NCBI GenBank assembly: GCA_028694275.1
Contig: JAQUTS010000049.1
Location: forward strand, 1 to 10,838
Length of the DNA: 10,838 nt
Direction: 5' to 3'
From: Candidatus Gastranaerophilales bacterium
Lineage (GTDB): Bacteria > Cyanobacteriota > Vampirovibrionia > Gastranaerophilales > CAJFVJ01
Below are positions 1-6,792 of this stretch, in pieces. How positions within the stretch are numbered: the stretch's first letter is position 1; the number at the start of each line of letters is the position of its first letter. A program made the position numbers and the translations under genes. The notes beneath the pieces are model-generated. The model had not been told where the DNA came from and ran no database searches. It worked only from the letters and a program-made list of their open reading frames with translations.

Positions 1-2
1 TG

Positions 3-737
3 GCTCCTATAGTGAGTGCTATGTTTGCAAATTCTCCTATTCGCGGCGGTCAAAATACAGGTTACAAAACTTTTAGGGCGAAAAGCTGGTTGTACACTGA
101 TAATGACAGATGCGGGTTTATCAGTGAAAAACTCTTTGACCCATATTATACTTTTACTTTTGATGATTATGTTGATGCTTTGCTTGATTTACCTATGATT
201 TTTGTTGTTCGTGATTCTAAAACTTATCGCATGTCATCAACTTTTAGAGAATATTTGTCTACAGGCGTTGCAACTCTTGATGATTGGCACTTGCATGCAA
301 ATTTATTTTTTCCTGAAGTTAGACTCAAAAGTTTTTTGGAGTTCAGAAATGCTGACTCTCAAGGTCATCAAATGTCTTTGGCAATAATGGCTTTTTATAA
401 GGGGATTTTTTATGATAAAGAAGCTATGGCAAAAGCAAATGAGATTTTGTCAGGTGTGAATATGCAAATTCTTACCAAAATGAGATACCTTTCTCCTATG
501 TGCGGGCTTGATGTTTCAGTCGGAGAAGGCAAGATTCTTGATTTGGCTTTGAGTTTGCTCGGTGTTGCTTATGAGTCTTTGCAAAGACAAGTTAGGCTTA
601 ATGTATCAAATTGTGATGAGTCTTTGTTTTTACTGCCTTTGAAAAACAATCTTTTGCTTGGCAAAACCCCTTGTGACAGGATTTTGGAGGTTTGTGGCGA
701 TAATATTGCCAAAATTGTTAAATATACAAAAATTTAA
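3..737 (+). CDS. gshA: Glutamate-cysteine ligase, GCS2 (plant/cyanobacterial) type, C-terminal part; 5' end outside window
   Basis: Catalyses ATP-dependent joining of L-glutamate and L-cysteine, the first step of glutathione synthesis, in the cytosol. The reading frame is open to the left edge (the codons before the GTG at 12 continue in frame as A-P-I), so this is the last ~244 codons of a longer gene, not a gene starting at 12. Family hallmarks are visible: the segment FANSPIRGGQNTGYKTFRAK, followed by a WLYTD.DRCGF stretch (the A.SP...G...Y.S.R...W..TDPDR region of GCS2 enzymes), and then HANLFFPEVRLKSFLEFRNAD, which matches the conserved FPEVR.K..E.R.AD core. The catalytic N-terminal half is not in the window. 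It is separated by 123 bases from fliP and is probably not part of the flagellar operon. GCS2-type ligases occur in plants, cyanobacteria and proteobacteria, which is the main lineage clue here. Confidence 0.82.
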   Translation, partial: APIVSAMFANSPIRGGQNTGYKTFRAKSWLYTDNDRCGFISEKLFDPYYTFTFDDYVDALLDLPMIFVVRDSKTYRMSSTFREYLSTGVATLDDWHLHANLFFPEVRLKSFLEFRNADSQGHQMSLAIMAFYKGIFYDKEAMAKANEILSGVNMQILTKMRYLSPMCGLDVSVGEGKILDLALSLLGVAYESLQRQVRLNVSNCDESLFLLPLKNNLLLGKTPCDRILEVCGDNIAKIVKYTKI

Positions 738-772
738 TATACATTGATTGCCTTAAATAAAGCAAAGTAATG

Positions 773-801
773 TTAAGAATTACACTTTACGGGAATAATA
801 T
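773..801 (+). promoter_or_regulatory. Candidate housekeeping-type promoter for the fliP operon (weak)
   Basis: In the 123-base gap between gshA and fliP, TTAAGA (773-778) and TAATAT (796-801) are separated by 17 bases, each matching 4 of 6 consensus positions for a sigma-70 promoter. A second possible -10, TAAAAT, lies at 804-809. No sigma-28 (TAAA-N15-GCCGATAA) or sigma-54 (GG-N10-GC) site is visible here. The gap also has a 4-bp hairpin (CCCA 821-824 with TGGG 834-837) followed by five T, too weak to call a terminator. The region is AT-rich, so chance matches are likely. Confidence 0.3.
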
Positions 802-860
802 TGTAAAATGAAATAGGAGCCCCATAGCGGGTTTGGGTTTTTAACGGAGGATAAGGGTGA

Positions 861-1622
861 GTGGAAGTATTTAATAGATTTAAACATATATTTTTGAGCT
901 TGAGTATCTTGTTGTTAGGGGCGTTACCTGCCTCTGCCGCAGCGACTTTGCCTACTATGACAATTGGTTTTGGTGATGCTCAAACACCTCAGGATTTCAG
1001 TCAAGGTATGCAAATTTTGATAATGCTTACTATTTTGACTTTGGCACCTAGTATCATTATTATGTGCACATCTTTTACTAGGATTGTTATTGTACTTTCT
1101 TTGACAAGACAAGCACTTGGTACGGCACAATTGCCTCCTGCTCAGGTAATTACTGGTTTGTCTTTGATATTGACGTTTTTTGTAATGTCACCGACTATTA
1201 ATAAGATTTATGATGTGGCTTATGAGCCTTATATGAATAGCCAAATTACACAGCAAGAAGCCATAAGGCGTGGTACCAAGCCCTTGCAGGAGTTCATGCT
1301 CAGATATACGGATGAGCAGGAGTTGGCTTTGTTTGTTAAATTTGCTCAAATAGAAAAACCAAAAACGGTAAATGATGTACCTATGTATGTTCTTTTACCT
1401 TCTTTTATTTTAAGTGAGCTCAAAACAGCTTTTAAAATCGGATTTTTGATTTTTATTCCTTTTTTGATAATTGATATTGTAGTTGCAAGTATATTGGTTT
1501 CAATGGGGATGGTGTTCTTGCCTCCTGCGATGATTGCGACTCCTTTTAAGTTAATTTTGTTTGTTATGGTGGATGGCTGGCATATGATTGCCAAGTCACT
1601 GTTAGAAGGCTTTTTGACGTGA
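861..1622 (+). CDS. fliP: Flagellar biosynthetic protein FliP (export gate subunit)
   Basis: FliP forms the pentameric core of the FliPQR export gate through which flagellar rod, hook and filament subunits leave the cytoplasm. The 253-residue product has the usual size and layout: a hydrophobic cleavable-type signal peptide (about residues 9-27, ending A-S-A-A), a membrane segment near 51-70 followed by the conserved TSFTRIVIVLSLTRQALG (70-87), a hydrophilic periplasmic stretch around 120-170, the second family signature LPSFILSELKTAFKIGF (179-195), and further membrane segments to the end (VDGWH at 237-241). The start is GTG: GGAGG at 846-850 lies 10 bases upstream, and later ATG codons would remove the signal peptide. 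It is the first gene of a run in which all following genes are spaced 21 bases or less. No fliO-like gene precedes it. Confidence 0.95.
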   Translation: MEVFNRFKHIFLSLSILLLGALPASAAATLPTMTIGFGDAQTPQDFSQGMQILIMLTILTLAPSIIIMCTSFTRIVIVLSLTRQALGTAQLPPAQVITGLSLILTFFVMSPTINKIYDVAYEPYMNSQITQQEAIRRGTKPLQEFMLRYTDEQELALFVKFAQIEKPKTVNDVPMYVLLPSFILSELKTAFKIGFLIFIPFLIIDIVVASILVSMGMVFLPPAMIATPFKLILFVMVDGWHMIAKSLLEGFLT

Positions 1623-1629
1623 GGTAATT

Positions 1630-1893
1630 ATGACACAGATAGAATTTATAAGTATTTTACAAGAAACCATGGTTTTGGTTTTGACTTTATCAGCCCCGAT
1701 GCTGGTTGTTGGTATGCTGGTGGGGCTTATTATAGGTATCTTCCAGTCTGTTACACAAATTCAAGAGGCTTCTATTGCTTTTGTCCCCAAGCTTGTTGCC
1801 AGCATTATTGCGTTGATTGTTATGTCTCCTTGGCTTTTACAGGTTTTTACAACAGAAGTTAATGAAATTTTCCGTAGGATGGCGGCCGTTTAA
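1630..1893 (+). CDS. fliQ: Flagellar biosynthetic protein FliQ (export gate subunit)
   Basis: A small inner-membrane protein of 87 residues, the typical FliQ length; four copies pack around the FliPR core of the export gate. It has two hydrophobic helices (about 14-39 and 52-72) linked by the family motif IFQSVTQIQEASIAFVPK. The conserved charged and polar residues in that loop (Q, T, E, K) are present. GAGG at 1621-1624, overlapping the fliP stop, is the ribosome binding site, 5 bases before the ATG. Seven bases separate it from fliP, and its TAA shares one base with the fliR ATG (TAATG), a sign of translational coupling. Confidence 0.95.
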   Translation: MTQIEFISILQETMVLVLTLSAPMLVVGMLVGLIIGIFQSVTQIQEASIAFVPKLVASIIALIVMSPWLLQVFTTEVNEIFRRMAAV

Positions 1894-2681
1894 TGTTCTT
1901 TGATGTAGTATCACTTTTAACCCCTGAAAAAGTTATTTACTTTGTCTTGGTTATGACAAGGCTTAGTGGAATGATTATGACGGCTCCTTTGATATCTACA
2001 TACCCTATCCCTGCACAGGTAAAAGCCTGTCTTGTGGGGTTGGTGGCTTTTTTGACATATCCTTTGATTGCAAAAGTTTCACCGATTGCTCATATGCCTA
2101 TGGATCTTTTGGGGCTTGGAGCTTTGGCTCTTCGTGAGGTTATTATAGGTAGTATTATAGGTTTTTGCATGAATTTGATATTCGTTGCAATTCAAATAGC
2201 AGGGCAGCTCGTGAGTATACAGATGGCTCTTACTATTGCGGATGTTTTGGACCCTGTTACCAAAACCAATACACCCGTTATAGGTCAGTTTTATTTGTTT
2301 ATTGCTATGATTGCTTTTTTGTTTATCCATGGTGATCAATACCTTTTTACGAGTGTTTTGAACAGCTATAATGTCATACCTATAGATACAAATTTTGTCA
2401 TTCAAGGGCTGCTGGTTGATAAAATATTATTTTTTACTTCTCAGATTTTTGTAATTGCTTTTAGCGTTATTATGCCGATATATTCAGTACTTTTGATTAT
2501 GGAAGTTTTATTGGGTTTTACATCCAAAATGATGCCGCAGCTGAATATTTTTATGATAGGTATGCCTTTTAAAATTTATGTCGGGATTGCACTTATGGCG
2601 ATTTTTGTTTCAAAAACATATTCTTTTATAGTTGTTACAATCCAAAATTTGTTAATAAATGTGAGCCGAATGTTCACATAA
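1893..2681 (+). CDS. fliR: Flagellar biosynthetic protein FliR (export gate subunit)
   Basis: FliR is the single-copy subunit that completes the FliP5-Q4-R1 export gate in the inner membrane. The 262-residue product is a standard-length polytopic protein with about six to eight hydrophobic segments. It contains the family pattern FVLVMTRLSGMIMTAPL near the N-terminus, ALREVIIGSIIGF followed by IAGQLVSIQMAL in the middle (the conserved E.. .G...G and AG..I....G region) and LGFTSKMMPQLNIFMIGMP in the last third (conserved R/K..PQ.N.F..G.P motif). The ATG overlaps the fliQ stop by one base. Only a distant AGGA (1876-1879) precedes it, so expression probably depends on reinitiation after fliQ. 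Confidence 0.94.
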   Translation: MFFDVVSLLTPEKVIYFVLVMTRLSGMIMTAPLISTYPIPAQVKACLVGLVAFLTYPLIAKVSPIAHMPMDLLGLGALALREVIIGSIIGFCMNLIFVAIQIAGQLVSIQMALTIADVLDPVTKTNTPVIGQFYLFIAMIAFLFIHGDQYLFTSVLNSYNVIPIDTNFVIQGLLVDKILFFTSQIFVIAFSVIMPIYSVLLIMEVLLGFTSKMMPQLNIFMIGMPFKIYVGIALMAIFVSKTYSFIVVTIQNLLINVSRMFT

Positions 2682-2701
2682 CTTAGGGAGCTGAAAGCCA
2701 A

Positions 2702-3769
2702 ATGTCATCAGAAAAAACGGAAGAGGCGACCCCCCGGAGGCGGGAGAAAGCCAGAGAAGAAGGTCAAATATCCAAAAGTCAGGATTTAAATTCTGCCTTG
2801 ATTTTGTCTGCTGATTTGTGGCTTATTTTTCTTTTGGCACCTTTTATTACGAACCATTTTATTAATATTTTTATGAGAACTTTTGAAAACCTTCATCCTG
2901 ACAAAATTGATAATTCGGTAATTTCTATTCTGACACCGTATGCTGAATCGGTTGCATATATACTTTTGCCTTTTTTGCTTTTTGCCACGGTGGCTGCTGT
3001 TTTGATCTTGAGGCTTATGGCAGGGCCAATGTTTTCTATTAAGGCGTTGAAACCCAAATGGGATAAGCTTTTACCTTCGGGTATTTTAAAAGCAATGAAA
3101 TCAAAATTTAATCCGTTTGAGCCAAAGCAGATGGTAGAGTTGGCAAAGTCATTTTTAAAACTCGTTATAGTCGGTGGTGTGGGATATGCTGTACTTATGT
3201 CCAGAATGAATGAATTGTTGGGGCTTTTGGGTGTGCCTTTGCAGAAATCTTTCGCAACAATGGTCGGTGTAATGGGACAAATGATTATTGATATGTGTAT
3301 TGCGATGATTTTTCTTGGGTTTTTGGATAAGAAGTTTCAAGATTATGAATACAATAAATCTTTAAAAATGAGCAAGCAAGAAATTGATGATGAGCGCAAA
3401 AACATGGACGGGGATCCCAAAATTAAACAAAAAATCAGATCTGCGCAGATGCAATTTATGCGCCAAAAAATGATGCAGCAGGTCAAATCGGCTGATGTTG
3501 TTGTGACGAATCCGACTCATTATGCTGTTGCAATCAGGTATGATACCTCAATTGCTCCGGCTCCTCAGGTTGTTGCCAAAGGGGTTGATTTTATGGCTTT
3601 TAAAATTAGAGAAATTGCAGAAGAAAACAATATACCCATACAAGAGAACAAACCTTTAGCCAGAACATTGTACAAAGTAGTCCCTTTGGAGGGTATTATA
3701 CCTCCTGAGTTATATGTAGCAGTAGCCGAAATCCTCGCTTTTGTGTACAATCAAGATAGGAGGAACTAG
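2702..3769 (+). CDS. flhB: Flagellar export switch protein FlhB
   Basis: FlhB sits beside the export gate and switches export from rod/hook to filament substrates after autocleavage of its cytoplasmic domain. The 355-residue protein opens with the typical charged S-E-K-T-E-E-A-T-P-R-R-R-E-K-A-R-E-E-G-Q motif, followed by four hydrophobic segments with the FSIKALKPKW / KQMVELAKS loop between the second and third. A helical linker (KMSKQEIDDERKNMDGDPKI) leads into the autocleavage domain. The cleavage site N-P-T-H is intact at residues 270-273 (Asn codon 3509-3511), so the switch should be functional. Downstream K-G-V-D and P-L-A-R-T-L-Y motifs complete the domain. AGGGAG at 2685-2690 lies 11 bases before the ATG. 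FlhB rather than a virulence paralogue is supported by the linkage to fliPQR and flhA. Confidence 0.95.
   Translation: MSSEKTEEATPRRREKAREEGQISKSQDLNSALILSADLWLIFLLAPFITNHFINIFMRTFENLHPDKIDNSVISILTPYAESVAYILLPFLLFATVAAVLILRLMAGPMFSIKALKPKWDKLLPSGILKAMKSKFNPFEPKQMVELAKSFLKLVIVGGVGYAVLMSRMNELLGLLGVPLQKSFATMVGVMGQMIIDMCIAMIFLGFLDKKFQDYEYNKSLKMSKQEIDDERKNMDGDPKIKQKIRSAQMQFMRQKMMQQVKSADVVVTNPTHYAVAIRYDTSIAPAPQVVAKGVDFMAFKIREIAEENNIPIQENKPLARTLYKVVPLEGIIPPELYVAVAEILAFVYNQDRRN
3758..3763 (+). promoter_or_regulatory. Ribosome binding site of flhA, unusually distant
   Basis: A full AGGAGG inside the last flhB codons, 12 bases before the GTG start of flhA. It is the only strong Shine-Dalgarno nearby and decides for the GTG over the ATG at 3800, although the spacing is longer than the usual 5-9 bases. 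fliP (10 bases) and flhB (11 bases) show the same long spacing. Confidence 0.6.
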
Positions 3770-3775
3770 ACACGG

Positions 3776-5875
3776 GTGGATTTTAATAAATTAGCAAAAA
3801 TGATTCAAAATAATGATGTAGCACTTGCTATTGGCATGGTGCTCGTTGTTGCAATGATGGTTATTCCATTGCCTGCACCTGTTTTGGATATTTTGCTCGT
3901 TATTAATATTTCACTTTCGGTTATTATCCTTTTAGTTTGTATGTATGTTCAAGAGCCGCTTGAATATTCTTCTTTCCCGACAATGCTATTGATGAGCACG
4001 TTATTTCGTTTGGCTCTTAATATAAGTTCTACAAGACTAATTTTGTTGCATGCTGATGCAGGAAACGTGATTGAGGCGTTTGGTAATGTCGCAGTTGGCG
4101 GTAACTACGTCGTCGGTACGGTTGTTTTTATAATCCTTGTAATTATCAACTTTATGGTAATCACAGGTGGTGCAACAAGAGTAGCAGAAGTTTCTGCAAG
4201 GTTTACATTGGACAGTATGCCAGGTAAGCAATTGAGTATTGACTCTGATTTGAATGCGGGGCTTATAACCGAGGATCAAGCTCGTACACGACGCAGGAAA
4301 CTTGAAAGAGAAGCTAATTTTTACGGTACTATGGATGGTGCTTCAAAGTTCGTTAAAGGTGATGCAGGTGCAGGTATTGTAATTACCATTGTCAATATTG
4401 TCGGTGGTTTGATAATCGGTATTTGGCAGCAGTCTATGGACTTTATGGTTGCTTTATCTACCTTTACTATCTTGACGGTAGGTGATGGTTTGGTTTCTCA
4501 ATTGCCTGCTTTGTTCATATCAACAGCAACAGGTATGATTGTGAGTAGGGCTGCCGGGCAAGATACATCTTTGAGTACTGATGTTAACAGAGAAATGTTT
4601 TCTGATCCGAGGATATTATTTATCGTTGCGGGTCTTTTGTGTTTAATAGGTTTTGTTCCGGGGTTTCCACCGATTCCGTTTTTGTCCTTTGCGGCAGGCT
4701 TAGGCTTCTTTGCTTATAATAAGCAAAAAGAAAAGCAGACCGAAAAAGAAAAAGAAGCTCAACAAATACTCGCAAAAGAACAAGAAGCAAAAAAACCTCA
4801 AAATGCCAGAAAAAAAGCATCAAGAGAGGATGTAATGGAACTTCTCAATGTAGAAGCTATGGAAATAGAAATCGGTTACAGGCTAGTTTCTCTTCTCGAT
4901 GCAGAAAGAAACGGTGATTTGCTTGACCGTATATCTCAAATTAGAAGACAAACGGCTCTTGATCTTGGTATTATACTTCCATCAATTAGGGTTCGTGATA
5001 ATTTGCAGCTTGCCCCAAATGCATACCAAATAAAATTAAAAGGTGTTGCGATAGAATCAGGAGAAGTTTATCCTGAAAAACTTTTAGCCATGAATTCTGC
5101 TGATATGGCTGAGACTGTCGGATTAAGAGGTATTAATGCTATAGAACCTGCTTTTGGTCTGCCTGCTTTGTGGATTAGTGATTCTGACAGGGAACTCGCC
5201 GAGCTCAATGGTTTTACGGTTGTAACTCCTTCTGCTGTGATTTCTACTCATTTGACAGAAGTGATAAAAAAGAATTCCGCAGAAATTCTGACAAGGGCAG
5301 ATGTAAAATCACTTGTTGAAAATCTCAAAAAAGATAATGAAGAAGTTATAGATCAGCTTATGAAAGATATTTCATATTCTGAAGTTCAAGTGGTTATGCA
5401 AAATTTATTGAAAGAAAGAGTTTCTGTACGTGATTTGCAGACTATTTTGGAGACAATCGGTACATACAGTAAAATTAACAAAGAATCTGATTACTTGACA
5501 GAACAATGTCGTATGGCTTTATCAAGAAGTATTTGCAAACAAAATATGACTGATGCCGGTGATCTTTTGGCAGTGACCCTTTCTCCTGATATTGAAAACG
5601 TCATTGCCGCAGGAATGAGCGCAAATGGTCAAAGTTTGAGCCTTGATCCTAACTTTACGCGAATGATGATAGATAATTTGAATCAAGAAATTGAAAAAGC
5701 TCTCACTCAAACAGGTAACCAACCTGTTATATTGTGTTCTTCACCTATTCGTTTGGCCTTTAGAAGGCTTATAGAAAGGACTTATCCTCAAATCAGTGTC
5801 CTTTCATATAATGAAATTCCGCCAAACGTAAGTGCAAGATCTGTGGGTGTTGTAAGAGCACATGCGATGAGCTAA
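3776..5875 (+). CDS. flhA: Flagellar export platform protein FlhA
   Basis: FlhA forms the nonameric ring of the flagellar type III export apparatus; it uses the proton gradient and docks chaperone-substrate complexes. The product is 699 residues, normal for the family. The N-terminal half has about eight membrane segments, interrupted by the FHIPEP family loop (about 133-199) with GGATRVAEVSARFTLDSMPG, SDLNAGL and DGASKFVKGDA. A charged linker rich in K, E and Q (about 315-350) leads to the cytoplasmic domain, beginning near ELLNVEAMEIEIGYRL and containing GIILPSIRVRDNLQLAPNAY and ALWIS. The start is GTG, with AGGAGG (3758-3763) 12 bases upstream, a long spacing; the next in-frame ATG (3800) is much further away. 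No flhF or flhG follows. Confidence 0.96.
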   Translation: MDFNKLAKMIQNNDVALAIGMVLVVAMMVIPLPAPVLDILLVINISLSVIILLVCMYVQEPLEYSSFPTMLLMSTLFRLALNISSTRLILLHADAGNVIEAFGNVAVGGNYVVGTVVFIILVIINFMVITGGATRVAEVSARFTLDSMPGKQLSIDSDLNAGLITEDQARTRRRKLEREANFYGTMDGASKFVKGDAGAGIVITIVNIVGGLIIGIWQQSMDFMVALSTFTILTVGDGLVSQLPALFISTATGMIVSRAAGQDTSLSTDVNREMFSDPRILFIVAGLLCLIGFVPGFPPIPFLSFAAGLGFFAYNKQKEKQTEKEKEAQQILAKEQEAKKPQNARKKASREDVMELLNVEAMEIEIGYRLVSLLDAERNGDLLDRISQIRRQTALDLGIILPSIRVRDNLQLAPNAYQIKLKGVAIESGEVYPEKLLAMNSADMAETVGLRGINAIEPAFGLPALWISDSDRELAELNGFTVVTPSAVISTHLTEVIKKNSAEILTRADVKSLVENLKKDNEEVIDQLMKDISYSEVQVVMQNLLKERVSVRDLQTILETIGTYSKINKESDYLTEQCRMALSRSICKQNMTDAGDLLAVTLSPDIENVIAAGMSANGQSLSLDPNFTRMMIDNLNQEIEKALTQTGNQPVILCSSPIRLAFRRLIERTYPQISVLSYNEIPPNVSARSVGVVRAHAMS

Positions 5876-5885
5876 CGGGGGGAAT

Positions 5886-6476
5886 ATGAATAAACCTTTT
5901 GTAAAATTAGTATCCGATAAATGTCCTGAAAATATCAGAACACCTCAACTTCTGTCTTTGCAAGATAGTAGCGTTGTTTTGGGTATTGATAATATGGATT
6001 CTTTTTTGGATGAAGATGTTTTTGATCTTATTATTGAAGATGGTCCCAAATTAAAATTTTTGCGGGCTCATTTTGAAGGTCAAAACCAAGATGGTGCTCT
6101 ATTCAGATTTGATAATATGCGTGATGTTATCAAAAGAGAATATGAAAGGGCTCCGCTTTATATTGATGTAACTTCCGGTTATTTTAAGGGGCAAACTCTT
6201 AATATAAGTGCAGGCGGTATGCAGGTAAAAACAAAGGATTTTATTGAAGAAAATAAAATTTACGATTGTCAGCTCAATTATGAGTCCAAGGTGGTTTCTG
6301 TCAAATATGAGACGCTCAGAGTGAGACAGAATAAGAAAGTTTATTTTGTTTCAGGCAAATTTGTTGATTTGGATAACGAGGTCAAGGCCTTTATTATTCA
6401 ACAAAATTTGAGAAATAAGATTTTTGGTATAAAATCATCGCCCATAGGGCAGATAACAGGAGGTTCTGATGTCTAG
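5886..6476 (+). CDS. PilZ-domain protein, probable c-di-GMP receptor of the flagellar operon (YcgR-like)
   Basis: A soluble 196-residue protein with no membrane segment. The C-terminal PilZ domain carries both c-di-GMP-binding motifs: RxxxR as R84-E-Y-E-R88 and (D/N)xSxxG as N106-I-S-A-G-G111. These are followed by the usual beta-barrel pattern and a closing GKFVDLDNEVKAFIIQQNLR segment (G.F........I..I....R). The N-terminal ~80 residues look like the beta-rich partner domain found in YcgR-type flagellar brake proteins, but the match is weak by eye. Placed 10 bases after flhA with a G-rich Shine-Dalgarno (5877-5883), it occupies the position where flhF/flhG often sit. By family knowledge, such proteins slow or redirect the motor, or alter flagellar gene output, when c-di-GMP is high. 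Its exact target here is inferred only from the operon. Confidence 0.85.
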   Translation: MNKPFVKLVSDKCPENIRTPQLLSLQDSSVVLGIDNMDSFLDEDVFDLIIEDGPKLKFLRAHFEGQNQDGALFRFDNMRDVIKREYERAPLYIDVTSGYFKGQTLNISAGGMQVKTKDFIEENKIYDCQLNYESKVVSVKYETLRVRQNKKVYFVSGKFVDLDNEVKAFIIQQNLRNKIFGIKSSPIGQITGGSDV

Positions 6477-6789
6477 AAAAGTTGCGATGTTTTTTGCAAG
6501 TTTATCATTTGTGATAATGCTGATATATTTATCTGTTGATCTTGCATATGAAGGTATAAGCGATCCTGTTTATGTGCTTAAATTATCATCTTTTAGTGCT
6601 GTTGTATTTGCTTTTATAGGCTATTATTTGGGCAAGGTATTTGATGCAGGCAAAGAGGTTTCTGAATCTAATCCAAAAGCACTCAAAGAAAAAGATAAAG
6701 AGCTTATTATTGATGATATCTTGGTATATGACATCGGTGTTAAGCGTAATAACGAGTCTAAACAAGAAGATACAAGCAGCCCACAATAA
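6469..6789 (+). CDS. Small two-helix membrane protein of unknown function, last gene of the flagellar operon
   Basis: 106 residues; I do not recognise the family. Two hydrophobic helices (about 5-26 and 37-57) form a hairpin. Positive residues before the first helix (S-R-K) and after the second (G-K-V-F-D-A-G-K) predict both ends in the cytoplasm. The remaining ~45 residues are hydrophilic, with a lysine/glutamate-rich stretch (K-E-K-D-K-E) leading to a short hydrophobic-acidic motif ELIIDDILVYDIG (78-90) that looks like a conserved binding segment, then a polar tail. The ATG overlaps the pilZ gene by 8 bases and has AGGAGG (6458-6463) 5 bases upstream, so it is well supported as a real, coupled gene. 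Linkage suggests a role with the PilZ protein or the export apparatus. It is too short and lacks the features of MotB, FliL or FliO. Confidence 0.75.
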   Translation: MSRKVAMFFASLSFVIMLIYLSVDLAYEGISDPVYVLKLSSFSAVVFAFIGYYLGKVFDAGKEVSESNPKALKEKDKELIIDDILVYDIGVKRNNESKQEDTSSPQ

Positions 6790-6792
6790 GTA

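Noticed and set aside
284..299. TTGGCAC followed by TTGCATGCA inside gshA, resembling a sigma-54 promoter
   Set aside because: The GG-to-GC spacing is one base short of the required 10, and the site is inside a coding region with no suitable downstream gene start.
818..842. Hairpin CCCA/TGGG followed by five T upstream of fliP
   Set aside because: Only a 4-bp stem with a 9-base loop; too weak to call a terminator or attenuator.
2474..2481. GCCGATAT inside fliR, resembling a sigma-28 -10
   Set aside because: The -35 position holds TTGC, not TAAA, and it is mid-gene.
5913..5920. TCCGATAA, 7/8 match to the sigma-28 -10 element at the start of the pilZ gene
   Set aside because: No TAAA lies 15 bases upstream (nearest ones are 18 and 7 bases away), and it is inside the coding sequence.
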